Assembly: GCF_006494425.1 (NCBI RefSeq)
Contig: NZ_VHIV01000001.1
Location: 992,001 to 1,056,000, forward strand
Source: Bacillus dicomae
Lineage (GTDB): Bacteria; Bacillota; Bacilli; Bacillales; Bacillaceae_G
DNA length: 64,000 nt
Reading direction: 5' to 3'
The notes beneath the pieces were generated by a model. The model searched no databases and was not told the DNA's origin. It saw only the letters and a program-made list of their open reading frames with translations. Below are positions 26,096-35,164 of this stretch, piece after piece. How positions within the stretch are numbered: the stretch's first letter is position 1; each line of letters starts with the position of its first letter. A program made the position numbers and the translations under genes.

Positions 26096-26137
26096 TTGAT
26101 CTTAATCAGATTACGTCTCAATACTTTGTGCCAATAA
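26096..26137 (+). CDS. hflX leader peptide with RLR stalling motif (13 aa)
   Basis: A strong ribosome site GGAGGGG at 26083-26089 is followed 6 bases later by a TTG start and 13 codons, MILIRLRLNTLCQ, then TAA. It resembles the ErmD leader MTHSMRLRFPTLNQ, in which macrolide-bound ribosomes stall at the RLR motif. The shared pattern is RLR, hydrophobic, any, T-L, any, Q. The segment TTCCTTT (26091-26097) around its start can pair with AAAGGAA (26199-26205). This suggests that stalling rearranges the leader and prevents termination at 26228-26260. Function is inferred by similarity. Confidence 0.65.
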   Translation: MILIRLRLNTLCQ

Positions 26138-26227
26138 TTGAATAGCGCTCAAAGGCTCTGTCTGTGTACAGAGTGAACGGGATTGGTCTGCCTATTTTAA
26201 AGGAACCCTTTATTAAGCTTATATGTG

Positions 26228-26260
26228 AAAAAGAGGGAGGGACGAATACGCCCTCTTTTT
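26228..26260 (+). terminator. First attenuator-type terminator in the hflX leader
   Basis: AAAAAGAGGG and CCCTCTTTTT form a perfect 10-bp stem around a 13-base loop. It lies 200 bases before hflX on the same transcript, so readthrough must be regulated or served by a second promoter. Confidence 0.85.
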
Positions 26261-26351
26261 GTTTTGCCTTTATAAATAGAATGGGATTGTATAGGTGAAC
26301 ACTTATTGTGGATACGTATATGATTTTGGGACTTTTTGACTATGAGATAGG

Positions 26352-26441
26352 ATGAAAGCACAGCTTTCTTCTATTTCTTTGGTGAACCCTTATCCGTTTA
26401 CGAAAACACAGGCAGCGACCTGTGTTTTTTATTTTACGTAA
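26352..26441 (+). CDS. Possible second leader ORF across the hflX terminator (29 aa)
   Basis: An ATG overlaps the stop of a 15-codon GTG frame (26308-26355, MDTYMILGLFDYEIG) in an ATGA arrangement. It opens a 29-codon frame, MKAQLSSISLVNPYPF through CVFYFT, that runs across the whole second hairpin and stops 21 bases before hflX. Translation of this frame would melt the terminator. The ribosome sites are weak, so either frame may be chance. Confidence 0.3.
   Translation: MKAQLSSISLVNPYPFTKTQAATCVFYFT
26403..26428 (+). terminator. Second attenuator-type terminator before hflX
   Basis: AAAACACAGG and CCTGTGTTTT form a 10-bp stem around CAGCGA, followed by TTATTTT. It ends 34 bases before the hflX ATG. 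Confidence 0.8.
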
Positions 26442-26462
26442 TCGAAATGGAGGAATAAATAT

Positions 26463-27722
26463 ATGGAAGAATTATTACAAAGAGCAGTATTAGTTGGAGT
26501 GAATTTAGGTAATGAAGATGATTTTGCATATTCGATGGAAGAGCTAACGAATCTCGCAGAAGCTTGTGATGTAGAGGTAATTGGGCAAGTGACGCAAAAT
26601 TTACAACGTGTAAACCCGTCGCATTATATTGGAAAAGGAAAGATTGAAGAAGTAGCAGCCTATGTAAATGAAGTAGATGCGAATATGGTTATCTTTAATG
26701 ACGAATTATCTCCTTCACAAATTCGAAATTTAGAAGCGGATTTAGATTGTAAAGTAATTGACCGTACCATATTAATTTTAGATATTTTTGCGCAACGTGC
26801 CAAAACGAAAGAAGCGCAGTTGCAAGTAGAAGTAGCACACCTTCAGTATATGATGCCGCGTTTAATCGGTCTTCGTGAATCGTTAGGAAGACAGAGCGGC
26901 GGCGTTGGTACGAAGAATAAAGGTGTCGGTGAGAAGAAATTAGAGTTAGATCGTCGTAAAATTGAAGAGCAGATTTCAGTTTTAAATAAAGATTTAGAAG
27001 CACTTGTTGCCCAGCGCCAAACACAGCGAAAGCAACGTAAGAAAAATGAAGTACCAGTTGTAGCATTAGTAGGTTATACGAACGCAGGAAAGTCAACGAC
27101 GATGAATGCGATGCTTGAAATTTATAATGGTACAGAAGAAAAACAAGTATTTGAAAAAGATATGTTATTCGCGACGTTAGAAACATCTGTGCGAAATATT
27201 GATTTGCCAGACAACAAATCATTTTTATTAACGGATACAGTTGGATTTGTAAGCAAATTACCGCATCACCTTGTGAAAGCGTTCCGTTCAACGTTAGAAG
27301 AAGTAGCGGAAGCAGACCTACTTATTCACGTTGTAGATTACGCAAATCCAAATTACGAACAGTTAATTGATATTACAAATGAAACGTTAAAGAAAATTGG
27401 AGTAGAAAATATTCCAACCATTTATGCTTATAACAAATCAGATATGGTAGATGTTGAAATTCCGAAAGTACAAGAAGACCGCGTTTATTTATCAGCGAAG
27501 AAACATGTTGGGATAGAAGAGCTTGTCGAAATGATTCGTTCACACATTTATAAAGAGTATACGAAGTGTGAAATGTTAATTCCATATGATCAAGGACAGG
27601 TAGTTTCTTATTTCAATAATCATGCGCACGTCCTATCTACGAGTTATGAAAACGAAGGTACGAAACTAGAAGTAGAATGTAAGACGAGTGATTACGAAAA
27701 GTATAAGCGTTTTGCGATGTAA
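26463..27722 (+). CDS. hflX: GTPase HflX, ribosome-splitting factor
   Basis: HflX is a GTPase that binds the 50S subunit and splits stalled 70S ribosomes. In Listeria and other bacteria it protects against macrolides and lincosamides. The 419-residue protein has the N-terminal HflX domain (about 1-190, with SHYIGKGKIEEV and SGGVGTKNKGVGEKKLELDRR) and a G domain with G1 GYTNAGKST, G3 DTVGF and G4 NKSD. It sits behind a 400-base leader with two terminators and a peptide resembling the ErmD leader, so drug-dependent readthrough is likely. The ATG follows GGAGGAATAAAT. A terminator follows the stop. Confidence 0.95.
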   Translation: MEELLQRAVLVGVNLGNEDDFAYSMEELTNLAEACDVEVIGQVTQNLQRVNPSHYIGKGKIEEVAAYVNEVDANMVIFNDELSPSQIRNLEADLDCKVIDRTILILDIFAQRAKTKEAQLQVEVAHLQYMMPRLIGLRESLGRQSGGVGTKNKGVGEKKLELDRRKIEEQISVLNKDLEALVAQRQTQRKQRKKNEVPVVALVGYTNAGKSTTMNAMLEIYNGTEEKQVFEKDMLFATLETSVRNIDLPDNKSFLLTDTVGFVSKLPHHLVKAFRSTLEEVAEADLLIHVVDYANPNYEQLIDITNETLKKIGVENIPTIYAYNKSDMVDVEIPKVQEDRVYLSAKKHVGIEELVEMIRSHIYKEYTKCEMLIPYDQGQVVSYFNNHAHVLSTSYENEGTKLEVECKTSDYEKYKRFAM

Positions 27723-27723
27723 T

Positions 27724-27762
27724 AAAAAAGGCGATCCTAATCTAAGTTAGGATCGCTTTTTT
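27724..27762. terminator. Terminator between hflX and the oligopeptide-binding gene
   Basis: GCGATCCTAA and TTAGGATCGC pair, flanked by A-runs and T-runs, so it can act in both directions. Confidence 0.9.
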
Positions 27763-27763
27763 C

Positions 27764-29404
27764 TTATTCTGTAATGGAAGCCCACTTATAAGAATAAATT
27801 CCTGCAAATGGACGAACAACCACGCCTTTTATTGTTGGACGCTCTAAATATACAAGCCCGGATTGGAAGATTGGAGCGATAGCTGCATCATCTTCAAGTA
27901 AGATTTTTTCAGCATCTTGGAACGCTTTCCAACGTGCTGGTAAGTCAGTTACTAAAGTAGAGCTCGTTTTTTCAATTAATTCGTCGTATTGTTTGTTTGA
28001 ATAACTCATCTTATTAAATGGTCCGTCTGTGACAAACATATTTAAAAATGTTGTAGGATCAGGATAATCTGGTCCCCAAGTAGAAAGTGAAATTTCAAAA
28101 TCGCCATTTCCTTCACGATCTAAAAATGCCTTTACTGGAAGTGGTTGTAATGTAATTTTTAATCCAGGTAAGTTTTTCTCCAGTTCACCTTTTAAAAACT
28201 CACTAATTTTTTTATCGTTAGACTCATCTGTTGTTATGATTGAAAGAGAAGCATTTTGTAAATTTGTTTCTTTTTTCGCAGTTTCCCATAGTGTTTTAGC
28301 TTCTTTCACATTTGTTTCTACTTTTACATTACTTGTACTGCGAAAATCTTTATCGTCAGGTCCTTTTACGAATCCTTTCGGAACAAATGCATTCGCAGGT
28401 ATAGAACCATTGTTTAAAATCGTTGTTGCGATTCCTTGTTTATCAAAAGCAAGAGAAATAGCTTTACGAGCATTTTTGTTTGCTAATAAAGTATTCTTTT
28501 GACTAAAACGGAAAAACGTCACAGAAGGACGTTCCATTTTCTTTAAGCTCGGATCTTTTTGATATTTATCAACAAACTCCGAATTTATCGTAATACGGTC
28601 TACTTGTTTACTTTCAAATAAATTAACAGCTGTTGAAGTATCTTTTACGATATTTACATTAATTTCATTTAATTTCACATTTTTATTATCCCAGTAGTTC
28701 GGGTTTTTCTTCATTTTGTAACTTGTATCATGTTTCCATTCACTTAATTGAAACGGTCCATTATAAACTACATTTGCAGCTTCAAGTCCGTAATTTTTCC
28801 CTTGTACTTCTACTATCTTTTGATTTTGAGGATAAAACGTTGCAAATCCCATTAAACCTAAAAAGTATGGAACAGGGTGTTCTAACTGTACTTCAAGCGT
28901 TTTATTATCAATCGCTTTTACACCAAATGAGTCAATTGGCAATTCTTTTTTATTTATTTTTTCAGCGTTTTTAATATCAAACATAATGTGTGCGTATTCA
29001 GAAGCAGTTTCTGGATTTACGGCACGTTTCCATGCATATTCAAAATCATGAGCAGTTACTGGATCGCCATTTGACCATTTTGAATCGTGTAATGTAAATG
29101 TATATGTTTTTCCGTCTTCGCTCAGTTTGTATGATTCAGCTGCTGCAGGAACAGGTTTATTGTCAGGACCAGGCATATATAATCCTTCCATTACGTTGTT
29201 TAATGCAGCGTAAGAAAACCCATCGGTTGCGATAGATGAATCAAGTGTAGAAATTTCCCCAGCTTCTACAATGTTTAATACTTGTTTTGAAGATTCTTTT
29301 TTCTTTTCTCCGGTAGTTGTTGACTCTTGTTTTTGGCCACATGCTGCTAAAAACATAGATAGTGTGATTGAGAGTGCAACGATTCCTTTGGTTTTTTTCT
29401 TCAT
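27764..29404 (-). CDS. Oligopeptide ABC transporter substrate-binding lipoprotein
   Basis: This 546-residue SBP_bac_5 family lipoprotein would capture peptides outside the membrane for an Opp-type importer. A lipoprotein signal ends in the lipobox LAAC (near residue 23) before GQKQESTTT. The SBP_bac_5 signature is present (KTYTFTLHDSKWSNGDPVTAHDFEYAWKRAVNP). No permease or ATPase genes lie next to it, so it is an orphan binding protein, common in the B. cereus group. The ATG at 29404 follows AAGGGATGAC. An in-frame ATG seven codons earlier lacks a site. Confidence 0.93.
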   Translation of the reverse strand: MKKKTKGIVALSITLSMFLAACGQKQESTTTGEKKKESSKQVLNIVEAGEISTLDSSIATDGFSYAALNNVMEGLYMPGPDNKPVPAAAESYKLSEDGKTYTFTLHDSKWSNGDPVTAHDFEYAWKRAVNPETASEYAHIMFDIKNAEKINKKELPIDSFGVKAIDNKTLEVQLEHPVPYFLGLMGFATFYPQNQKIVEVQGKNYGLEAANVVYNGPFQLSEWKHDTSYKMKKNPNYWDNKNVKLNEINVNIVKDTSTAVNLFESKQVDRITINSEFVDKYQKDPSLKKMERPSVTFFRFSQKNTLLANKNARKAISLAFDKQGIATTILNNGSIPANAFVPKGFVKGPDDKDFRSTSNVKVETNVKEAKTLWETAKKETNLQNASLSIITTDESNDKKISEFLKGELEKNLPGLKITLQPLPVKAFLDREGNGDFEISLSTWGPDYPDPTTFLNMFVTDGPFNKMSYSNKQYDELIEKTSSTLVTDLPARWKAFQDAEKILLEDDAAIAPIFQSGLVYLERPTIKGVVVRPFAGIYSYKWASITE

Positions 29405-29626
29405 AGTTGTCATCCCTTCCTTCATCTCTGCCTTAGTATAAAAGAAAATATAGAAAATTTCTATAAATAAATCCGATAAAGCGTATAGAAAAAATATATT
29501 ATGTAAGAAGTGATATTTCTGGAAAAAGAAATGAAACCGGTATAGAATAGAAATGTTTCAAAAGTCAGAATTTATTACGCCTACTGTAATAAATATATAT
29601 TTTGTACAGGAAGGAGAGATTCATAT

Positions 29627-30838
29627 ATGCAGGCAGTTTCGCAAAAAAACACAGTAGAAACACCGACAATATATCGAATATTATTTGCGATTAGTTTCGG
29701 TCATTTTTTTAATGACTCGATGCAAGCAGTTGTGCCCGCGTTGTTTCCTATTTTGGAAAAAACGATGAATTTATCCTATATGCAAGTAGGGTGGATTGCA
29801 TTTGCGTTAAATATGACGTCATCGATTATGCAGCCGGTTTTTGGTATGTATTCGGATAAGAAGCCATCACCATTTTTATTACCGCTCGGTATGTTTTCAA
29901 GTATGCTTGGGATGATCGGACTTGCATTTGCACCGAACTTTATTATTGTTATTATTTCTGTTTTATTTATCGGATTAGGTTCCGCAGTCTTTCATCCAGA
30001 AGGTGCCCGAGTTGCTTATATGGCGTCCGGTGCAAAACGGGGATTAGCGCAAGCGATTTATCAAGTAGGAGGAAATACAGGGAACTCCTTAGCTCCTATT
30101 TTTACAGCGTTAATTTTCGTTCCGCTCGGTCAAATTGGTTCTTTAGGTTTTACAGCCTTTGCAGCGGTAGGAATTGTATTATTAATTTTCGTATCAAATT
30201 GGTATAGGAATGAATTAGCAACTGGCGCTGTGAGAAGAAAAAAGAGGGCTGCGCTTGAGGCGGAACATGCGATTGTAAGTACACATATTAAATTTGTTAT
30301 TTTACTTCTTGTTTTTCTTACTTTTGTACGCTCTTGGTACGGTGCTGGTATCGGGAATTTCTATCAATTTTACTTAATTGAACATTACGGTTTATCTATA
30401 AAAAATGCCCAGTATTTCGTATTCGCATTTATGATTGCCGGTGTATTAGGAACTTTCTTCGGTGGACCGTTAGCGGATCGATTTGGAAAGAAAACAATTA
30501 TTGTATTTTCAATGCTAGGTTCGGCGCCACTTGCACTTTTACTACCTCACGTTTCGCTCGTGTGGGTCGTACCGCTATTTTTATGTATCGGTTTTATTAG
30601 TTCAAGTAGCTTTAGCGTAATTGTTGTTTATGCACAAGAACTTGTTCCTGGAAAAGTAGGAATGGTATCGGGATTAATTGTAGGGCTTGCGTTTGGACTC
30701 GGAGCTTTAGGGTCTGTAGTCCTAGGGAAATTGGCTGACATATATAGTCTACAATTCATTATGTTATTATGTAGTTGTCTACCATTAATTGGGCTTACTT
30801 CATGGTTATTACCAAGTGATAAGAAAACGATAGAATAG
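29627..30838 (+). CDS. MFS transporter, fosmidomycin-resistance (Fsr) type
   Basis: The 403-residue protein starts with the pattern ISFGHFFNDSMQAVVPALFPIL, typical of Fsr-type exporters. It has 12 hydrophobic helices and GSAVFHPEGARVAYMASGAKRGLAQAIYQVGGNTGNSLAP, which matches the HPE(G/A) block of that group. A role in export of fosmidomycin-like compounds is by analogy. The stop is 10 bases before cysK, so the two genes form an operon, an association I cannot explain from known function. The start follows AAGGAGAGA. Confidence 0.88.
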   Translation: MQAVSQKNTVETPTIYRILFAISFGHFFNDSMQAVVPALFPILEKTMNLSYMQVGWIAFALNMTSSIMQPVFGMYSDKKPSPFLLPLGMFSSMLGMIGLAFAPNFIIVIISVLFIGLGSAVFHPEGARVAYMASGAKRGLAQAIYQVGGNTGNSLAPIFTALIFVPLGQIGSLGFTAFAAVGIVLLIFVSNWYRNELATGAVRRKKRAALEAEHAIVSTHIKFVILLLVFLTFVRSWYGAGIGNFYQFYLIEHYGLSIKNAQYFVFAFMIAGVLGTFFGGPLADRFGKKTIIVFSMLGSAPLALLLPHVSLVWVVPLFLCIGFISSSSFSVIVVYAQELVPGKVGMVSGLIVGLAFGLGALGSVVLGKLADIYSLQFIMLLCSCLPLIGLTSWLLPSDKKTIE

Positions 30839-30848
30839 AGGATGCACT

Positions 30849-31766
30849 ATGAAATTATGTGAAAACGTAACAGAATTAATAGGAGATACACCTGTCGTCC
30901 GATTATCTAAATTTATTCCAGAAGACGCTGCAGATGTGTATGTAAAACTAGAAATGTTTAATCCATCGCGCAGTGTGAAAGACCGTGCTGCTTATAATTT
31001 ACTGCACGTTGCAGAAGAGAATGGTCTTATTAAACCAGGAGATACAATTATTGAGCCAACGAGCGGAAATACAGGAATAGGCTTAGCAATGAACGCAGCT
31101 GCGAAAGGGTATAAAGCAATTTTAATTATGCCAGATAATATGTCAAAAGAGCGAATTAATTTATTGAAAGCATACGGTGCAGAAGTAGTTTTAACACCGG
31201 CAGAACAAAGAATGCCTGGAGCAATTGCGAAGGCATTAGAACTGCAAAAGCAAATACCGAATAGTTTTATTCCGCAACAATTTGAAAATCCAGCAAACCC
31301 GAATATTCACCGTTATACGACTGCACTTGAAATTTATGATCAAATGGATGGCAAGCTTGATGCATTCGTAGCAACAGCAGGAACAGGCGGAACTATTACA
31401 GGGACCGGTGAAACGTTAAAAGAGAAACTACCAAACTTATATGTTGCAGTAGTAGAACCGAAAGGGTCTCCCGTACTATCGGGAGGTGTTCCAGGTCCTC
31501 ATAAATTAGTAGGAACAAGTCCAGGATTTGTTCCGAAAAACTTAAATACAGAAGTGTATAACGAAATTATTCAAATTGCAGACGAAGAGGCCTTAACGAC
31601 AATGAGAAACTTAGCTAGACAAGAGGGATTATTAGTTGGGCCGTCTTCAGGAGCTTCTGTTTACGCAGCGATTATGATCGCAAAACGCTTAGGCGCTGGT
31701 AAAAAGGTTTTATGTATTGCACCTGATACAGGTGAGCGTTATTTGAGTATGGGATTATTTGAATAA
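30849..31766 (+). CDS. cysK: Cysteine synthase family protein (O-acetylserine sulfhydrylase)
   Basis: The 305-residue PLP enzyme makes cysteine from O-acetylserine and sulfide. The PLP lysine is K44 (SRSVKDRAAYN), the phosphate-binding loop is TSGNTGIGLAM, and the second glycine loop is ATAGTGGTITGTGETLKE. These place it in the CysK/CysM group. It is cotranscribed with the upstream Fsr-type exporter and ends in a strong terminator. A paralogue elsewhere in the genome may be the main CysK, which would explain the unusual partner. Confidence 0.9.
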   Translation: MKLCENVTELIGDTPVVRLSKFIPEDAADVYVKLEMFNPSRSVKDRAAYNLLHVAEENGLIKPGDTIIEPTSGNTGIGLAMNAAAKGYKAILIMPDNMSKERINLLKAYGAEVVLTPAEQRMPGAIAKALELQKQIPNSFIPQQFENPANPNIHRYTTALEIYDQMDGKLDAFVATAGTGGTITGTGETLKEKLPNLYVAVVEPKGSPVLSGGVPGPHKLVGTSPGFVPKNLNTEVYNEIIQIADEEALTTMRNLARQEGLLVGPSSGASVYAAIMIAKRLGAGKKVLCIAPDTGERYLSMGLFE

Positions 31767-31775
31767 AAATGATTG

Positions 31776-31814
31776 AAACACCTTAATCGTGAAATTGTCA
31801 CGATTAAGGTGTTT
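31776..31814 (+). terminator. Terminator of the exporter-cysK unit
   Basis: AAACACCTTAATCGTGA pairs with TCACGATTAAGGTGTTT around a 5-base loop, followed by GTTTT. Confidence 0.85.
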
Positions 31815-31845
31815 GTTTTAGGTTGTAAAGAGGGGGAGGATGACA

Positions 31846-32358
31846 ATGAAACTATTAAAACCAACACATGAATATAGCGAACAAATTACTGAGTATCGCG
31901 ATGCATTTTTACATGCTGAAGAACAACCACATGGCAGTAGTTCTTTACAAAATTATGATTTTCTCGATGAATGGTTTGAAAAAGTGAAAAAACAAGAACT
32001 AGGAGAAAATTTACTGGCTAATCGAGTACCATCTAGTCAATTTTTAAGTTTTGAAAAAGGGGAACTTATAGGTTTTGTGAATATTAGACATCGATTAAAC
32101 ACAGATTTATTACGGGAAAGTGGTCATATTGGATATAGTGTCCATCCGAATAAACGTCGCCAAGGTTATGCGACAAAACAATTGAAACTCGCGTTAGATG
32201 AAGCGCAAAAGTTAGGGTTGCAGAGCGTATTAATAACGTGCGATAAAGTAAATATCGCATCGGCTAAAACAATTCAAAAAGTTGGCGGTGTGTTGGAAGA
32301 TGAAGTGGTTTCTTCTCATACAGGTGAAATTGTTCAGCGTTATTGGATAGAAATATGA
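31846..32358 (+). CDS. GNAT family N-acetyltransferase
   Basis: The 170-residue protein has the GNAT core HIGYSVHPNKRRQGYATKQLKLALDEAQKLGL, where RRQGYA is the acetyl-CoA loop, followed by VLITCDKVNIASAKTIQKVGG. It resembles the predicted acetyltransferases with an N-terminal ~60-residue extension (LRETEYRDAF-like). I chose the second ATG, at 31846, because the GGGGGAGG site sits 6 bases before it. The first ATG abuts the site. Monocistronic, substrate unknown. Confidence 0.88.
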   Translation: MKLLKPTHEYSEQITEYRDAFLHAEEQPHGSSSLQNYDFLDEWFEKVKKQELGENLLANRVPSSQFLSFEKGELIGFVNIRHRLNTDLLRESGHIGYSVHPNKRRQGYATKQLKLALDEAQKLGLQSVLITCDKVNIASAKTIQKVGGVLEDEVVSSHTGEIVQRYWIEI

Positions 32359-32439
32359 TCTAGTAGGAATTTAAAAAGGTAATATCGAAATAGATAAATG
32401 AAAAAGTAATGCTGTACTGCAGTTTTAGGGGGAAATGAA

Positions 32440-33264
32440 GTGGGATTAAAAGAGAAAGCAATAGAAATATCGGAGATTTATAGGGAGAATCCGAAAGTGG
32501 AGGCTGTTATTTTAGCGGGTTCAGTAGCTAGAAAACTAGAAGATGAACATTCAGATATTGAGTTACATATTTTATGGTCAATGCCGCCAGGGGATGAGGA
32601 TCGCAAAGGGCCTATAAACTATATTGGTGGAACGATTTTGTCATATCATCCTTACGAGGACGAAGAATGGTCGGAAACATATTTGACGAAAGAAGGAATC
32701 AAATTAGAGATTAGTAACTTTCTAACAGAAACAGTAGAGAAAATTATTTCGGATGTGGTGGATCAATATGATATAAGTTATGAAAAACAATGTATCGTAT
32801 CATCCGTTCATGATGGTGTTAGTTTGTATGGAGAAGAGAAAGTGAATGAATTAAAAGATAGAGTGGTAGCATATCCAGAAAATCTAGCGAAACGGATGAT
32901 TTCAGAAAATCTTTGGTTAAGCAATCGCTGGCATAATCGAGAGGCTCTTTTAAAACGAAAAGATTGGCTTATGCTATATGATGTTATTTGTGAAGTACAA
33001 AGAAATATATTTGGGGTCTTATTTGGTCTAAACCGAATGTATGTACATCACCCGGCATTTAAATGGATGCTGAATAATGTGGAGCGAATGAGTATTAAGC
33101 CTGAAAACTTATATGAGCGTATGGGGAATACATTAATAGGGAAACCGGGGTATAGTGTACAGGAGTTAGAAGTGTTAATCGAAGAGGTGTTACAGTTAGT
33201 AGAACAATATGCTCCAGAATTACATATTGCTGAACAACAAAAACGTATTCAATACGCGAAGTAA
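32440..33264 (+). CDS. Nucleotidyltransferase domain protein
   Basis: The 274-residue protein starts at a GTG after GGGGG. It carries the nucleotidyltransferase signature VILAGSVARKLEDEHSDIELHI: the GS(V)A helix and two metal-binding acids in DIE. A helical C-terminal domain follows (about 140-270). It resembles aminoglycoside-type or DUF4037-like nucleotidyltransferases, which attach AMP to a small molecule or protein. Drug resistance is not established. It is a single gene ending in a terminator shared with the converging flippase gene. Confidence 0.8.
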   Translation: MGLKEKAIEISEIYRENPKVEAVILAGSVARKLEDEHSDIELHILWSMPPGDEDRKGPINYIGGTILSYHPYEDEEWSETYLTKEGIKLEISNFLTETVEKIISDVVDQYDISYEKQCIVSSVHDGVSLYGEEKVNELKDRVVAYPENLAKRMISENLWLSNRWHNREALLKRKDWLMLYDVICEVQRNIFGVLFGLNRMYVHHPAFKWMLNNVERMSIKPENLYERMGNTLIGKPGYSVQELEVLIEEVLQLVEQYAPELHIAEQQKRIQYAK

Positions 33265-33268
33265 AAGA

Positions 33269-33307
33269 GAAGAGATGTAACAATGAGTTACATCTCTTCT
33301 TTTTTTA
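33269..33307. terminator. Terminator between the nucleotidyltransferase and flippase genes
   Basis: AGAAGAGATGTAAC and GTTACATCTCTTCT pair around AATGA, followed by seven T's. Confidence 0.9.
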
Positions 33308-34939
33308 TTTGACTAATTTACCTAGTACGGGCAATCGTTGAATCTTATTACCGAGAATATGTGAAGCAAGTCCACTTGTTAATACGAATAAAAGGTAAAC
33401 AAGTCCTCCTGCAGCGCCACATATAACGACAACGAGAAGTGATTCGATATATGATTGTCCAGGAATTAACCATGTTAAAATTGCTTTTAATGCCATCACA
33501 ACAGCAGACATTGCTGCTGAGTAAATTGTAATAAGAAATACTGTTTTTGCTGTTTCACCAATTTTGAATTTCGCAAATTTAACGATGCAGTACAACATAA
33601 TAATATTTGAAACGAGGTATCCAAGAATGGTTCCAAGTACAGCACCGTGTCCGCCGAATAAATGTAAGAGCGGTGTGTTTACTAAAACTTTAACGAGAAT
33701 CCCAGCTGAGAATGCAATCATCGTTTTTCTTTGATAATCAATTCCTTGTAAAATTGCTGCTGAAACTGTGAAAATAGCACTTAATATTGCAGAAGGTGCA
33801 AATGAAATTAAATATTGTGATCCACCAAGTGCGATTTCAGGATTTACATAAACCATACGGAATGCATCGTAAGCGATGCTAGCAAGACCGAATGCAGCTG
33901 GGATAGTGAAGAATAACAATACTTGAAATATCTTTGAAATTTGTTCTTGTAATTCTTCTAGTTTCCCGCTCGTATAAGATTTCGTTATAGCCGGAATAAT
34001 CGTTAAGGAGAATCCAGTTGCAAGTGAAGCTGGAATCATAATTAACTTTTGTGCATAGTTCGTTATATAAGCGAAAACTGCATTGGCTGTTTCTAAAGGC
34101 TCTCCCATCGCCCTAAGGACATCGGCTACAGTGTATTGATCTACTAACGTATAGAGCGGAATTGCAATACCGACAAATACAATTGGGATTGCATATCGAA
34201 GTAATTCTATATAAATATTTTTTAATGGTATATTCGATGCTCTTGATTTTAATTCTCCTTCGGGAGGCTTTAATCTATTATATTTTTTCCAGTACAGCAT
34301 TAAAATTGAAACGCTGGCAAGTGCTCCAATAACAGCGCCAAACGTAGCAACTGCAACAGAAGAGGCGACTGAACCTCCTAATAGTTTTGAGACGATAAAA
34401 CTACCAACTAAAATGAAAACTACGCGTGCAATTTGTTCTACGACTTGAGAAACAGCACTTGGTTTCATATGTTGAAATCCTTGGAAATAACCACGTGTAA
34501 CACTCATAGCTGGTACGATAATAAGTGCGAAACTTAATGCTCGCATCGTAAGTGTTACATCAGCGATAAATTGCGAATCCGGTGTTTTCGAGCGAATAAT
34601 AAATTGTGATATGTATGGTGCTCCAATAAATAAAGTTAAAAACCCTAAAAAGCCCATAAACAACATTAATTTTACGCTAGAGTTGTATAATTTTTTGCTT
34701 GTACTATAATCACCAAGCGCATTATGCTTTGCAACAAATTTAGAAACGGCAATAGGAATACCGGCAGTTGAGAAGCTTAATAAAATACCGTACCAAGAGT
34801 ATGCATATCCATATAAAGCGACCCCTTGCGTCCCGACTAATAATTGAAAAGGGAAGAAGTATATAAAACCTAATATACGTGAAATCATTGTTGCACCACT
34901 TAATAAAGCAGTACCTTTTAAAACTTTTGAAGTAGACAA
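33305..34939 (-). CDS. MurJ/SpoVB-type lipid flippase (polysaccharide biosynthesis family)
   Basis: The 544-residue protein has about 14 hydrophobic helices. It opens with LKGTALLSGATMISRILGFIYFFPF, the MVF-fold start shared by SpoVB, YtgP (MurJ) and related flippases. These move lipid-linked cell-wall precursors across the membrane. The B. cereus group has several paralogues, and sequence alone cannot separate the lipid II flippase from a sporulation or polysaccharide version. It is monocistronic. The ATG follows GGAGGAAAG. Confidence 0.88.
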   Translation of the reverse strand: MSTSKVLKGTALLSGATMISRILGFIYFFPFQLLVGTQGVALYGYAYSWYGILLSFSTAGIPIAVSKFVAKHNALGDYSTSKKLYNSSVKLMLFMGFLGFLTLFIGAPYISQFIIRSKTPDSQFIADVTLTMRALSFALIIVPAMSVTRGYFQGFQHMKPSAVSQVVEQIARVVFILVGSFIVSKLLGGSVASSVAVATFGAVIGALASVSILMLYWKKYNRLKPPEGELKSRASNIPLKNIYIELLRYAIPIVFVGIAIPLYTLVDQYTVADVLRAMGEPLETANAVFAYITNYAQKLIMIPASLATGFSLTIIPAITKSYTSGKLEELQEQISKIFQVLLFFTIPAAFGLASIAYDAFRMVYVNPEIALGGSQYLISFAPSAILSAIFTVSAAILQGIDYQRKTMIAFSAGILVKVLVNTPLLHLFGGHGAVLGTILGYLVSNIIMLYCIVKFAKFKIGETAKTVFLITIYSAAMSAVVMALKAILTWLIPGQSYIESLLVVVICGAAGGLVYLLFVLTSGLASHILGNKIQRLPVLGKLVK

Positions 34940-35103
34940 AATTCTTTCCTCCTACTCTTGCTGTCTTGCATTCATCGTATATTACTATAAACCCGTTAGC
35001 GAAGTTAATACAGTATAAACCATAAATGTTCTAATACTATTCATTTAAAAGTCATATTTCGAATTTTAAAAAGAAAGTAATACATAAAAATTCAAAATAT
35101 AAG

Positions 35104-35132
35104 TTGACACTATTTTTAATGTATGATAAAAA
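35104..35132 (+). promoter_or_regulatory. SigA promoter of the Phe T-box transcript
   Basis: TTGACA (35104-35109) is followed 17 bases later by TAAAAA as a weak -10. Confidence 0.5.
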
Positions 35133-35164
35133 TGATAGTAATCAATTCGGAAAATAATATTTGG

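Noticed and set aside
26695-27291. Long antisense frame inside hflX
   Set aside because: It is a codon-bias shadow: hflX is fully supported on the plus strand and this frame has no site or homology.
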